DNA of 64,000 bases from Rhodospirillales bacterium (GTDB lineage Bacteria; Pseudomonadota; Alphaproteobacteria; Reyranellales; Reyranellaceae), in assembly GCA_016185145.1 (NCBI GenBank), contig JACPOB010000183.1:62001-126000 (forward strand), written 5' to 3'. Under the pieces are notes generated by a model that was not told where the DNA came from, did not search any database, and worked only from the letters and a program-made list of their open reading frames with translations. Both the position numbers and the translations under genes were made by a program. Each line of letters begins with the position of its first letter. The stretch's first letter is position 1. Of this stretch, positions 8,180-18,200 are shown one piece after another.

Positions 8180-8539
8180 TGTCACGTTACCGCAGCCGCT
8201 ACTCTGGCGAACTTTCCGCGGCGCAAATGTGATTTACCGCACATCGCAGGCTGGCATCCGGGCTCGCGCGAAGAATGGATCGTCGAGTTCGCCTGGTCGG
8301 TGCGCACCGGCAGGCCGACCGCCACCACTCGGCGCGTCGACATTCTCGACGGCGTCTTCGTCAAGGGCGCGCCGAACCCGGCCGACGCATCCTCCAATAT
8401 CATTGTCGCGCGCTCGCTGCCGACCGCCAACAAGCAGGACGAGAACGCCGTCAACGCGATCTACAACCGCCGCCGCGCGCCGCTGCTCACGGAGTCCCGA
8501 CACTGGCCGCCGGGCTTCCGCGCCAACTTCTTCACCTGA
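8180..8539 (+). pseudogene. Gene remnant lacking a start, unknown family
   Basis: The frame is open from just after a TAA at 8177 to the stop at 8539. It gives about 119 codons of protein-like composition, including HIAGWHPGSREEWIVEFAW and NKQDENAVNAIYNRRR. No ATG, GTG or TTG with a ribosome-binding site lies near the beginning; the first candidate is a GTG at 8300 in the middle of what looks like conserved sequence. I read it as the 3' part of a gene whose 5' end has been lost or shifted out of frame. I do not recognise the family. Confidence 0.4.
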
Positions 8540-8669
8540 CGCCGCGGAGCGCGCAGCACAAGTCGAGCGTCAGTGGGAACTCGCGCGAGTGTTCCCTGGC
8601 GACATGACTGTCCGGTTTGGCGTGCGCAGCACTGCTGGCAGCGCAGTGCGCGCAACGTGGCCTAAAGCG

Positions 8670-8715
8670 GAATGGGATGAGTTGGAACCGCATGCGGTTC
8701 CAACTCATCCCATTC
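8670..8715. repeat. Perfect 46-bp palindrome
   Basis: Two 23-base arms meet at 8692/8693 with no spacer and no mismatch; the left arm starts GAATGGGATGAGTTGGAACC. It is noncoding and adjacent to a second palindrome at 8745. Cruciform-forming elements like this are often mobile or REP-like. It has no T-run and is too symmetrical to call a plain terminator. Confidence 0.8.
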
Positions 8716-8744
8716 GCGCGTGCGGGTGATCGCGGTTTCACCGG

Positions 8745-8784
8745 GCATGATGGGTCCGGCTGATTCCAGCCGGACCCATCATGC
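8745..8784. repeat. Palindromic element, GCATGATG family, copy 2 (also a likely terminator)
   Basis: The 18-bp arms GCATGATGGGTCCGGCTG (8745-8762) and its complement (8767-8784) flank an ATTC loop. The outer part differs from the element at 6943-6984 by one compensated base pair. Both continue with CTCTA on the right. It ends 1 bp before the stop codon of the minus-strand gene at 8786 and may terminate it. Confidence 0.75.
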
Positions 8785-8785
8785 T

Positions 8786-9169
8786 CTACGAGACTGACGC
8801 TGCGTTGCCTTCCAGCCAGCGGCGCGCAGTCCTTACGCTGGAAAAAACGCGCATTGGGCGGCGAGCCGAGAGCAGGACGCCAAGAACTCGCGCGAGTTCA
8901 TCGCTTTGCCGCTGCTGTTCCGACAATACTATCGCCAAGGCGCCATGCGGCCGATCATGATGGCTTCTGGCTTCCGCAACTACGGACATCACCTCAGGGA
9001 AATCCATGGCTGGCGTCCCGGCACGCCAATCGAAAAGCTTTCGATACTCGAGCGCCCCGGCACCAATTACCGCTTCCAGATACGCATCCACATCGGCGCG
9101 CGTGATGCCACCCTCTGCCGTGACGGAAACCAGGCGCCGCCTCGAATCAATGAAGTAGTGCATCGCCAT
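8786..9169 (-). CDS. SpoIIAA/STAS-like small protein
   Basis: The roughly 127-residue soluble protein has alternating strand/helix segments (HYFIDSRRRLVSVTAEGGIT; EYRKLFDWRAGTPAMDF; HGALAIVLSEQQRQSDELAR; PMRVFSSVRTARRWL). This pattern resembles the SpoIIAA-like/STAS-type fold found in many small proteobacterial proteins of unknown role. I prefer the ATG at 9169 to the upstream TTG at 9175; the ATG at 9163 is also possible. No enzymatic motif is visible. The gene stands alone with a palindrome at its 3' end. Confidence 0.6.
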   Translation of the reverse strand: MAMHYFIDSRRRLVSVTAEGGITRADVDAYLEAVIGAGALEYRKLFDWRAGTPAMDFPEVMSVVAEARSHHDRPHGALAIVLSEQQRQSDELARVLGVLLSARRPMRVFSSVRTARRWLEGNAASVS

Positions 9170-9313
9170 TCCCAATGACTACCACGGAAGCGACTCGAGT
9201 GGGAGGCTCGCCACAGGCAATGGCCTGCCAGCCTCGAGCGCCAACCCATCACGCTTCCTGTTGCGGTGCCGGTGGGCACCTGATCCAATCGACCTGACAT
9301 AAAGGAGGATCGC

Positions 9314-10441
9314 ATGCCCGTCTCGCTAGGCCGCCGTCCCTTCCTCGCCGCCTTGCCGCTTGCTTCGCTCGCGGCAGGAGCCGCCCAGGCGCAGGGCGAT
9401 CCCCTCAAGAGGCGCGAGGCCACCTTCACGACCAAGGACTTCAGGCTCGAAAGCGGCACCGTGATGCCCGAAGTCACGATCGCTTACGAGACCTACGGCA
9501 CGCTGGCGCCGGACGGACGCAACACCGTATTGCTGACGCATGGCTACACGTCGAGCCAGCACATGGCCGGCCGCTCCGGCGCGAACGGCGCCGAAGGCTC
9601 GTGGGACGGGCTGGTCGGGCCCGGCAAGGCGATCGACACCGACCGGCTGTTCGTCGTGTCGTCGAACATGCTGGGCTCGTCCTTCGGCTCGACCAATCCC
9701 GGCTTCAAGAATCCGGCCACCGGCAAGCCCTATGGCCCGGACTTCCCCGACATCACCCTGGTCGACATCGTCAACGCCCAGAAGGCGCTGCTCGACGGGC
9801 TCGGCGTAAAGCACCTCGTCGCGGTCGCCGGGCCGTCCTTCGGCGGCTACCAGACCTTCCAATGGGGCGTCACCCATCCCGGTTTCATGGACGGGCTGGT
9901 GGCCGTGGTCAGCGCGCCCAAGGGCTCGGGCGGCGAGGCGGCGGTGAAGTCGCTGGTCGATGCCCTGGCCAAGGATCCCAACTGGAACGGCGGCCATTAC
10001 TACGACAAGGGCGGCGTCACCGGCATCCTGACCGAGATGCGCGTGGCGACGCTGAAGCGCTACGGCATCGACGAGCAGCTCGCCGCCAAGTTCCCCGACA
10101 AGGAGGCGCGCGAGGCCGAGATCAAGCGGCGCGCCGAGAGCTGGTCGAAGGTGTTCGACGCCAACTCCCTGGTCGTGCTGCGCAAGGCTTCGGTGCGCTT
10201 CGACGCCGAGAAGGACATGCCAAAGATCAAGGCCAAGGTCCTTTACGTGCTGTCGCGCACCGACAAGGTCTTCCCGCCGTCGATCGCGCCAGACGTCATG
10301 GCCAAGCTCACGGCCGCGGGCGTCAGCGCCGACTATTTCGAGCTCGACAGCGACTTCGGCCACTCCGCCTCGGGCCTCGATGCCGCCAAGTGGGCGCCGC
10401 GGCTCAAGACCTTCATGGCGGGGCTGGAGAAGCGAAGTTAG
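9314..10441 (+). CDS. Exported alpha/beta hydrolase, homoserine O-acetyltransferase (MetX)-like
   Basis: The 375-residue protein has an N-terminal signal (RRPFLAALPLASLAAGAAQAQ), so it is likely periplasmic, unlike true cytoplasmic MetX. The fold is that of the MetX branch: GPSFGGYQ gives the nucleophile Ser175, SRTDKVFPP the aspartate Asp317, and DFGHSASG the histidine His350. AGGAGG precedes the ATG. The export signal and relaxed substrate pocket make a methionine-biosynthesis role unlikely; it is better called a MetX-family hydrolase or acyltransferase of unknown substrate. Its stop overlaps by 4 bp, tail to tail, with the sugar ABC permease gene on the other strand. Confidence 0.82.
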   Translation: MPVSLGRRPFLAALPLASLAAGAAQAQGDPLKRREATFTTKDFRLESGTVMPEVTIAYETYGTLAPDGRNTVLLTHGYTSSQHMAGRSGANGAEGSWDGLVGPGKAIDTDRLFVVSSNMLGSSFGSTNPGFKNPATGKPYGPDFPDITLVDIVNAQKALLDGLGVKHLVAVAGPSFGGYQTFQWGVTHPGFMDGLVAVVSAPKGSGGEAAVKSLVDALAKDPNWNGGHYYDKGGVTGILTEMRVATLKRYGIDEQLAAKFPDKEAREAEIKRRAESWSKVFDANSLVVLRKASVRFDAEKDMPKIKAKVLYVLSRTDKVFPPSIAPDVMAKLTAAGVSADYFELDSDFGHSASGLDAAKWAPRLKTFMAGLEKRS

Positions 10442-11292
10442 CCTTTTACCGCCCCGGCCGTCAGGCCGGACGACATGTACTTGCGGAAGGCATAGTAGAT
10501 CGCCGCCGGCGGCAGGGCGTAGATGAACCCCGCCGTCATCAGCAGCTCCCACGGCGAATCGTCGGCCGACAGGAAGTTGCCCAGCGCCACGGGCAGCGTG
10601 ATCGCCGTCTCGCGCGACAGCAGAAGGAAGGCATAGAGATATTCGTTCCACGCCAGCAGGAGCGCGTAGGTGCCGACGGCGATCAGCGACGGCACCATCA
10701 GCGGGATGTAGATCAGGCGGAAGAGCTGGAACGGCGAGGCGCCGTCGATCAGGGCGGCCTCGTCGAGCTCGACGGGCAGCTTGTCCGACGCCTGGCGCAG
10801 GATCCAGATGGCGTAGGGCGAGGCCACCGTCACCATGGCCAACACCAGCGCCCAGTCGTTGTTGAGCAGGCCGTACATGCCCATGGTCTTGTACATGGGC
10901 ACGGCGAGGAAGGCGGCCGGGATGAAGTAGGTCAGGAGCGCCAGGTTCATCACCAGGCGTCCGCCCTTCATGCGCAGCCGGCTGATGGCGAAGGCAGCGG
11001 CGCTGGCGATCATCAAGGTCAGCACCGCCGTGCCGACCGAGATCACCAGCGAATTGAACATCTGCAGCCAGAAATTGTAGAGGAAGTGGTGTTTCTGGCT
11101 GAACACGATCTCGAAGTTGCGCACCGTCGGATTGGTCGGCCAGAGCTGGCCGGAGAACGCCGCATCCTTAGGCGAAACCGCGAACAGGAACATGTGGTAG
11201 ATCGGGATCAAGGTCCACAGCAGGACCGGGATGCCGACCAGCAGCAGGGCGGCCTCCGTGCTGACGCCGCGCATGAATTTACGCATCGTCAT
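10438..11292 (-). CDS. Carbohydrate ABC transporter permease (MalG/UgpE type)
   Basis: This 284-residue inner-membrane permease has six segments and the family EAA loop (LDEAALIDGASPFQLF), which contacts the ATPase. The ATG at 11292 overlaps the stop of the preceding permease gene as ATGA, so the two are translationally coupled; a longer in-frame start at 11349 would lie deep in the upstream gene. It is the last gene of a binding protein - permease - permease operon. Family members import oligosaccharides, glycerol-3-phosphate or polyols; the substrate here is unknown. Confidence 0.9.
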   Translation of the reverse strand: MTMRKFMRGVSTEAALLLVGIPVLLWTLIPIYHMFLFAVSPKDAAFSGQLWPTNPTVRNFEIVFSQKHHFLYNFWLQMFNSLVISVGTAVLTLMIASAAAFAISRLRMKGGRLVMNLALLTYFIPAAFLAVPMYKTMGMYGLLNNDWALVLAMVTVASPYAIWILRQASDKLPVELDEAALIDGASPFQLFRLIYIPLMVPSLIAVGTYALLLAWNEYLYAFLLLSRETAITLPVALGNFLSADDSPWELLMTAGFIYALPPAAIYYAFRKYMSSGLTAGAVKG

Positions 11293-12173
11293 CGCGAAAG
11301 CCGCCGCATCATGAAGTACACCAGCGGCAGGATCAGCGGCAGGGCGCACACGATCGAGGCCATGGCGAGCCCGACCTGGTCGAGCCTGAGATAGCGGATG
11401 CCCAAGGTCGCCAGCACATGCGTCAGGTCGGCCGGCCCGCCGCCCGTCAGCAGGTAGACGCTGTTGAAGTCGCCCACCGTGAAGATCATCGAGAGCAAGG
11501 TACAGGTCACGTAGAGCGTGCTGATCGACGGCCAGGTGATGAAGCGGAAGCGATGCCAGGCGCCGGCGCCGTCGACCGACGCCGCCTCGTAGAGCTCGTG
11601 CGGGATGGCCAGGCGGCCGGCCAGCAGGATCAGCGTCCAGAACGGCAGCGACTTCCAGATATGGACCACCATCGAGAGCGACAGCGCCAGGGTCGGGTCG
11701 TTCAGCCAGTTCGGGCCGTCGTCACCCGTCAGCTTGAAGATCAGGGTGTTGATCACGCCCCACTCGGGATTGAGCAGGAAGCGGACCGACAGGATGGTCG
11801 GGATCGAAGGCACCGCCCACGGCAGCACGAACAGCACGGCCAGGATCTTCACCCACCAGCGCTTCTGGGCAAAGAAGCCGGAGAGGAACAGCGCGATCGC
11901 CATCTTGATGTTGATGGCCACGATCAGGAACACCAGCGTGTTCACCACCGTGCGCAGGAAGATGGGATCATGCCACAGCTCGACATAGAGCTGCGGGCTG
12001 CGCGCCAGCCAGAAGGCGTAGCCCACCGGGAAGACGACGAAGCCCAGGAAGATCGCGACATAGGGCGCCGTGAACAGCAGGGCCCAGGCCTGCTTCTGCG
12101 ACAGGGCAAAGCCGGCCCGCCCCGACCGTGTCTTGGGGCGGGCCGCTTCGTCGATCGTCGTCGTTGCCGTCAC
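11289..12173 (-). CDS. Carbohydrate ABC transporter permease (MalF/UgpA type)
   Basis: The 294-residue permease has six membrane spans and an EAA motif (YEAASVDGAGAWHRF) about 85 residues from the C-terminus. The start is a GTG at 12173. It pairs with the MalG-type permease (4-bp overlap) and with the binding protein 25 bp upstream. The two permeases would form the membrane channel. The operon has no ATPase gene, so a shared MsmK/UgpC-like ATPase encoded elsewhere is expected. Confidence 0.9.
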   Translation of the reverse strand: MTATTTIDEAARPKTRSGRAGFALSQKQAWALLFTAPYVAIFLGFVVFPVGYAFWLARSPQLYVELWHDPIFLRTVVNTLVFLIVAINIKMAIALFLSGFFAQKRWWVKILAVLFVLPWAVPSIPTILSVRFLLNPEWGVINTLIFKLTGDDGPNWLNDPTLALSLSMVVHIWKSLPFWTLILLAGRLAIPHELYEAASVDGAGAWHRFRFITWPSISTLYVTCTLLSMIFTVGDFNSVYLLTGGGPADLTHVLATLGIRYLRLDQVGLAMASIVCALPLILPLVYFMMRRLSR

Positions 12174-12198
12174 TACGCGTTACCCACGTGAGGCAGGA

Positions 12199-13569
12199 TC
12201 AGCCGGCCACCTGCTTGATACGGGCGATCAGCTCGTCGACCGCCTTCTCGACCGAGACCTTCTCGTTGACCACGCGGTTCATCGCCTTGGCCCACACGTT
12301 CTCGTTGTTCAGGATGGTGAACTTGTAGTTCTTGGTGAACTCGAACGGCGTCGTGCCGGCCTTGAACTGGTCGTAGACCGCCTTGCGATGCTTGTCGGCC
12401 TGCCAGAACGGGCTCTCCTGGCTCGCCTTGGTCACCGGGAACCAGCGGCCCAGCGCGCCTTCGACGTAGGGGCGGAGGTTTTCCTCCTCGAGCATGAAGG
12501 CCAGGAACTCGCGCGCCCGCTTCTTGTTCTTGGAGCCGGCAAAGATCACGCCGACCTTCACCGCGGTGCGATAGACCATCGGCGAGCCGTCCGGCTTCTT
12601 GGGGAAGCCCGCCGTCGCGATCAGCTCGTCATACGCCTTCTTTCCGGCGGCGCGCTGCTCGGGGGTGAGCGACTCGTTGTTGGCGTCGTCCAACCACTTG
12701 GCGGCGATCGAGATCGTGTAGTTGTGCGTCATCGCGGTCGTCTTGTTGTGGAAGGCGACGTTGTTGTCGGGATCCTTCCAGGTCGTCGACGACGGCGGCG
12801 TGCAGCCCTTGGTGTAGACGTCGGTGTAGTCCTTGAGCGCCTTGACCAGGCCTTCCTTGACCTTGGGGTCGTCGACCAGGAGCTTGCCCGAATCATCGAC
12901 CAGCTTGACGTTGTAGGCGTCGACCCAGCTCAGGAACGACTGGAACGAGTCGGTCGATTCCACGCCCATCGGGCTGCCGATGCCGTAGATGCGCTGGCCG
13001 GTGGCCTTGCGCAGCGCGGGCTGCACCTTGTCGCACCAGAACGACCAGTAGGCGGTCCAGTCGCCGGGGATGTCGCTTTCCTTGAAGCCGGCCTGGGCCA
13101 GCATGTCCTTCCAGTACTGGATGTGCAGCGTCTGTTGCTTCAGCGCGAAGCCGTAGTAGGCCTTCTTCTTGGCCACGTCGTTCCACAGGAAGGCGGTCTC
13201 GATGGTGACCGGCGCGAAGCGGTCCTTCATCGGGCCGATGACGTCGGAGATGTCCTCGAGCTTGCCGTCGAACGCCCACTTGCCGGCGGTCTGCACGTCA
13301 TAGGTGTCGGAGTAGGCGATGTCGGGCGGCGTGCCGGCGTCGAGCGCGGCCACCGACTTGGCGTTCATATCCTGGACCGCGTACTGCGAGAGCTCGACCT
13401 TGACGCCGGTCTTGGCCTCGAACTTCTTGATGGCGGCGTAAAGCGCCTCGTCCTCGGACTTGTAGAAGCCCTTCACCCACCACACGGTGAGCGTTTCCTG
13501 GGCGAAGCTGGGCGCCGCTGCCAGGGCGACGGAAATTGCAGCGGCTGCAGCCAATACGCGGCGTCTCAT
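12199..13569 (-). CDS. Sugar ABC transporter substrate-binding protein (family 1)
   Basis: The 456-residue periplasmic binding protein has a clear signal peptide (MRRRVLAAAAAISVALAAAP, cleaved near SFAQ). Its mature N-terminus LTVWWVKGFYKSEDEAL is typical of the extracellular solute-binding protein family 1. It is lysine- and aspartate-rich and long for the family. It is first in the operon with both permeases. The ligand is probably an oligosaccharide or polyol, but binding residues cannot be read from sequence alone. Confidence 0.92.
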   Translation of the reverse strand: MRRRVLAAAAAISVALAAAPSFAQETLTVWWVKGFYKSEDEALYAAIKKFEAKTGVKVELSQYAVQDMNAKSVAALDAGTPPDIAYSDTYDVQTAGKWAFDGKLEDISDVIGPMKDRFAPVTIETAFLWNDVAKKKAYYGFALKQQTLHIQYWKDMLAQAGFKESDIPGDWTAYWSFWCDKVQPALRKATGQRIYGIGSPMGVESTDSFQSFLSWVDAYNVKLVDDSGKLLVDDPKVKEGLVKALKDYTDVYTKGCTPPSSTTWKDPDNNVAFHNKTTAMTHNYTISIAAKWLDDANNESLTPEQRAAGKKAYDELIATAGFPKKPDGSPMVYRTAVKVGVIFAGSKNKKRAREFLAFMLEEENLRPYVEGALGRWFPVTKASQESPFWQADKHRKAVYDQFKAGTTPFEFTKNYKFTILNNENVWAKAMNRVVNEKVSVEKAVDELIARIKQVAG

Positions 13570-13769
13570 TGTTCCCTCTTACTTACGTTGTTGCCATCCT
13601 CTCCGGGCGGCAGGGGCGAACGGATATCAGCCCGATGTAGGAGTGTCGAGACAAGTCATATCCGACCATGGTCGCAAGCGGCACAACCGCTACACGAACA
13701 AGCATACTGAGTGCATTGAGGACCGACCGTGTAGTGGAATAGAGTGTCGCAACTCAGGGAGAAAAGTGG

Positions 13770-14378
13770 TTGGCGAAATCGCCGGTGCCCCCGACAGAGC
13801 TTTCGGATGTCGAACTGGTCGACAATGTCCTTCGGGGCGCCCCGGGTGCGATCGACGCGTTCTACAACCGTCATAGCCGCCTGATCTATCACTGCATCCG
13901 TTCCCGCACCGGAGGGCAGGATGTCGACGACATCTTCCAGGCCTTCTTCGAACGCCTGCTGAAAAGCGGCTTCCGTGCCCTGCAGCTTTGGCAGCGAGGC
14001 AGCTCGCTGCCGGTCTACCTTTCCAGCGTGATCCGCAACTTCGTGACAGATTTCCACCGGTCGAAGCGCATGCGGGAAGAAGCGGTCGGCGGCACCATGG
14101 AGCTGGAGCCGCTCTCCGGCGCGGAGGGCGAGACGATCACCACGGCAGCCCAGCTCAAGGAGCTGAGGCACATCGGCGTCCGTGCCTGGGCCGTCCTCGA
14201 GGCCAGGGACCGCCGGCTCGTCTGCGACCGGTTGCATCGCGACCTCGACAACGAGACCATCGCCAGCCGACTGAAACTGTCGGCGGGGACGCTCAGGACC
14301 GCGATGTCGCGGGCGCAGGCGCGCTATCTGGCGCAGGTGCGCCAGCTGGCGCCGGAATTCTTTCCGGACAGGGCGTAA
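13770..14378 (+). CDS. ECF-type RNA polymerase sigma factor
   Basis: The 202-residue protein contains sigma region 2 (about residues 20-90, with DVDDIFQAFFERLL and the LPVYLSSVIRNFVTDFHR core-binding and -10 recognition part). Region 4 (about 140-195) includes a helix-turn-helix around DLDNETIASRLKLSAGTLRT. It starts at a TTG (13770) after AGGGAGA. It is followed 48 bp later by a one-pass membrane protein and then a large CHAT-domain protein, so it probably drives expression of that module in response to a signal held by the membrane protein. There is no classical zinc anti-sigma motif in the neighbour. Confidence 0.85.
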   Translation: MAKSPVPPTELSDVELVDNVLRGAPGAIDAFYNRHSRLIYHCIRSRTGGQDVDDIFQAFFERLLKSGFRALQLWQRGSSLPVYLSSVIRNFVTDFHRSKRMREEAVGGTMELEPLSGAEGETITTAAQLKELRHIGVRAWAVLEARDRRLVCDRLHRDLDNETIASRLKLSAGTLRTAMSRAQARYLAQVRQLAPEFFPDRA

Positions 14379-14426
14379 CGACATGCCGACTGGGGCCGTC
14401 CTGTTGATTGATGGTAGGATCAAACC

Positions 14427-15275
14427 ATGAACGCTCGCCCGCCCGACGGAAGCGACGAACCGGAGGCGGTTGACCAGGTGATGCTGGCCGTCCTGTCGAA
14501 TCGCGGGCGCGACGCCATTGTGCTGTCGGCAGACCAGGAGCGGCTGCTCGACGACTGGGTCGCAGGCCGGCTCACGCCTGACGACGCGGAGCGTGCGGCC
14601 GTTCTTGTCAGGCAGAACACTCTGGCGGCGGAGCGCGTCCTCGAGCGGCGCCTGCAAGTCGCCGCCAGCGAGGGGCCTGCGGTTCCCCGGGCGCTCACCG
14701 CACAAGTCCTCAAAGCGAGCGCTCCGCGGAAGGTTTCGGCAACAGGCGCGTGGTGGCGCTCGCTCGGCCGCTGGCAGTGGACCAGCATCGCCGGCGCAGC
14801 CGCGCTGGCGTCGATCCTGGTGGTCGCCGGCATGCCTGTCCTGCAGCAGATGCTTAGCAGCGGCGGGCCATTACAGGTGGCGATGGTGACGATCAGCGAT
14901 CGCAGCCCGCTATTCGAAGCGTCCGACCTCCGCATGAGAGGAACGACCCCACCTGGCCCGGTGGTCGGAGAGCGTTTCCGTGATATCGAAATGTCGGTCA
15001 GCCTGCTGAAGGACCTCGTTGCAACGACGGGCCAAGCCAAGAGCGCAACGTCCAGGGAGGTCGAGCGCTATGTCCTCGGCGCCGGTCAGACCGTCGATCA
15101 TCCCATCCAGGTGATCGTCGACTCCTCCCTGAAGCAAAGGCTCGACACGACCGATCGCGATCGGATGCTGGTCCGCGTCTACGACCTGAACGACCCGCGT
15201 TCGGCCAACGTCAAAAGCCTGGTCGGCCTGCCGCCCGGCAACAAGCGGGCTTTTCTGCTGACTGTCAGGCCATGA
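14427..15275 (+). CDS. One-pass membrane protein next to ECF sigma factor (anti-sigma-like position)
   Basis: The 282-residue protein has a cytoplasmic N-terminal part (about 1-112, with LLDDWVAGRLTPDDAERAAV resembling the first helices of anti-sigma proteins). One transmembrane helix follows (about 117-138, WTSIAGAAALASILVVAG), then a periplasmic C-terminal domain of about 140 residues (including FRDIEMSVSLLKDLVATTG). I do not recognise that domain. Its place directly after an ECF sigma gene and before an exported CHAT protein suggests it holds or senses for the sigma factor. Its stop overlaps the next start as ATGA, giving coupled translation. Confidence 0.65.
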   Translation: MNARPPDGSDEPEAVDQVMLAVLSNRGRDAIVLSADQERLLDDWVAGRLTPDDAERAAVLVRQNTLAAERVLERRLQVAASEGPAVPRALTAQVLKASAPRKVSATGAWWRSLGRWQWTSIAGAAALASILVVAGMPVLQQMLSSGGPLQVAMVTISDRSPLFEASDLRMRGTTPPGPVVGERFRDIEMSVSLLKDLVATTGQAKSATSREVERYVLGAGQTVDHPIQVIVDSSLKQRLDTTDRDRMLVRVYDLNDPRSANVKSLVGLPPGNKRAFLLTVRP

Positions 15276-18200
15276 TGCCCAGCCTCGCTGCTCTCGCCAG
15301 ACTGTGGATCGGCGGGGTCATCGTCGTGGCTGGTCTGGCCGCCACCATGCCGACGTCGACAATGGCTCAACCGGCGGCCAATCGAGGCCTCGCCACCGAT
15401 GTGGACCGCGTCAGCGCACTCATTCGCGACGGGCGCAATCTCGACGCTGTCGATCTCGCCAAGAAGGTAGCGGCGGCCGCGCCGCCCTCCGAGCGCCAGT
15501 TCATCTATCAATGGGCCGGATGGGTTTGCCGGATCACTTCGGATATCGACTGCGCTCATGACCTGCTGGCGATCAGCCTTCCCCATCTCGACGCGCTCTT
15601 GAAGACACCCAACCCCGATCGTTTGACCGTGTCGCATAACGTGTTGCTGATGACGTCCCATATGGTCGCCACCGGCGACTACGAGACATCCGCACGGTTC
15701 CTTACTCCGGGCTTCATCGCCGAAGCCGCGTCTGTCATCCAGGATCCGCTCCTGTTCGCGGAACTGCAGTTGCTCTCTGCGCAACGAGCGAGAGGCGTTT
15801 CGGATTTTGCAGCATCGCGCGACCATCTCGATAAGGCGCTCGTCGCCACCTTTTCCCTGGTCGGTTCCAGCCGCTTCAACGCGTCTCGGCTCCTCGTGCG
15901 GACCATCGGTCAGCTTGCCAATAACTATGATACGGAGCGTGCGCTGAGGTTACTGGCTGCCAGCGACGCGCTGCTCCAGACGATTCCATCGGACAGCTCT
16001 CTCTTCCTCGAATTCTTGCTGCTGCGAGCAGACCTCATGGCGTTTGGCCGTAACTATGCCGGCGCCGCCGAGGTCATGCGGCTTGCGCTGACGAAGCTGG
16101 AGCGGCTGCAGCTCGGGTCGAAGCATAAGCTGGCAATCCGGGTGTCCGCCTACAACAACCTGCTGGGCCTGGAGATTCTGCGGGGCAGGTTCGACGCGGC
16201 CCGCGAGCTGCTGAAATCGCATCCGCTCATGGCCGGCAAGGCCGAGATCCTGGCCCGCGGCCATTTCGAGGACGGCAATGAATTCGACTTCGCGCTGGCC
16301 GAGGAGTTCGTCCGGCTGATGATCGGTGATCCAACCAAGACGGGCTGGGGCAACCTCATGGTGATGCCTCCGCGCTGGACGAAGGACCCAGAGGAGATCC
16401 GCAGTTTCGAGGCGTTCGGCCAGACGGCCGTCGGTCTTCAGCTTGCCAAGGCAGGCAAGGTGGACGAAGCCCGGCTTGCTCTCGTCAGTGCAGCCAGAAA
16501 GCGCCTGGACGTCATCCGGGAGCAGTATCGCAAGTCCGCCTACGCTGCCCCTCTGCCGCGCTGGGCCGATATCGTACTTGCGGACTTCGCCATCGAAGCA
16601 ACGCTTTCGCAGGCGGCGCCCGACTACGACCTGATCGTCCAGGCCAGTGTTCTCCTGAACCGGACCATCGCCACCAGCGCCGACGACGCCCTCACCCTCC
16701 AGGCCGTCCAGCCGTCGGACCATGACAAGCGAACCGCGCAGAGCCTGCAGACCATTCAGTACCAGCAGGCCGCCTGGGAGCAGGCACAGCTACTGGCGCT
16801 GACCAAGCGCGTCCTGTCGTCCGACGAAGGCGATAGGGAAGCGCTTGCGCGCGAGCGACAGCGGACTCTCTTCGCCGGGAACGAGTTCACCCAGCAACTC
16901 CAGCGCCTGAGGGCGGCGTTGACCGAAAAGAGCGGCATGGGCGCGGTCGACACCGTCGCAAGACTGGCGACAGTGCAGCAGTTGCTGCTGGCCGGCGAAG
17001 CGCTCGTCCTGCACGCGCCGATCCGCGGGCGTATCGGCAAGGTCTGCATTCGCGCCGACGGAGTGCAGTCCTCGATGCAAGCGATGGACGACACCGCTCG
17101 CACGGATGCCCGCCTTCTCATGGCGGCTCTGACCGCGGCCCATCCGGCATCGACCGAGGCGGATAGCCAGTTTCCCGCTGCCCACGCCGTGCGCCAGGGC
17201 AAGCTGCTGTTCGGCGGATTGGAAGACTGTATGCGGCGAAGCCAGCGAGTCTATCTGGTTTCCTCGCCCGACACCGTAGAACAGGTGCCGCCGGCCGCAC
17301 TGCTTGCCGAGATGCCGCCCGTATTGGGCAATGGATACGACCTGAGGGCAGCGCACTGGCTGATCCGCGACCATGCCTTCGTCAGGACCAGCTCGATCAA
17401 CGCCTTCGTGGCCACCAAGAAATTATCCCGGCTGAGAAGCGCGACGCTGGATTATCTCGGCATCGGCGATCCTGTGCTGGCCCCGGCCAATCCGGCTGCG
17501 GTGGCGTTGCGGGGCGGCCTGAATTCACTGCAGGAACTGCCGGAAACAGCCGAAGAGGTCCAGCACGTTGGGGGACTCTTCGACAAATCCAAGGTCCGAC
17601 TGCTGCAACGACAGTCGGCGACTGAGGAGGATTTCCGCCTGCAGCCGCTGTCGGAATTCGACGTCATCCACTTCGCGACGCACGGCCTGATCCGCGAAGA
17701 GCTGCCAGGAATGACCGAACCATCCCTGGTGTTCACACCGCGTCCCGGCGGCGACATCCTGAACGACGGCCTGCTGACGGCTTCCCAGATCGCCACCCTG
17801 CCCTTGAGGACGCGTCTCGTCGTGCTGTCGGCCTGCAACTCCGCGCGCTACGAACCCTCCATCATCGACAGCGGCATCCAGGGCCTGTCGACCTCCTTTG
17901 CCGTCGCCGGCGTGCCGTCGATGATCGCGGCCCTGTGGCCTGTCGAAAGCGGACTGGCCCGCAATTTGATCATCGACACCTTCCATGCGGCACGCGGCGA
18001 CAATGCCGCGGTCGCCGATGCCCTGGCGATGGCGGTGCGGCGGCATATCGATGGCCCGACACCCAGGCCGCTACTGCATCCGCGCTTCTGGGCAGCCCTG
18101 GTCGTGCTGGGCGACGGCTCGGTCGGCCTCAACGCATCTGCACAGCCGGCCAAGCGCGAGCTTGGGCCTTTTGTCAACGTCGATGCAGCCGAGCGCGCGT

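Noticed and set aside
9326..10651. Long minus-strand frame over the MetX-like gene
   Set aside because: Composition typical of antisense frames in GC-rich coding DNA; no ribosome-binding site; the plus-strand protein has a full catalytic triad.
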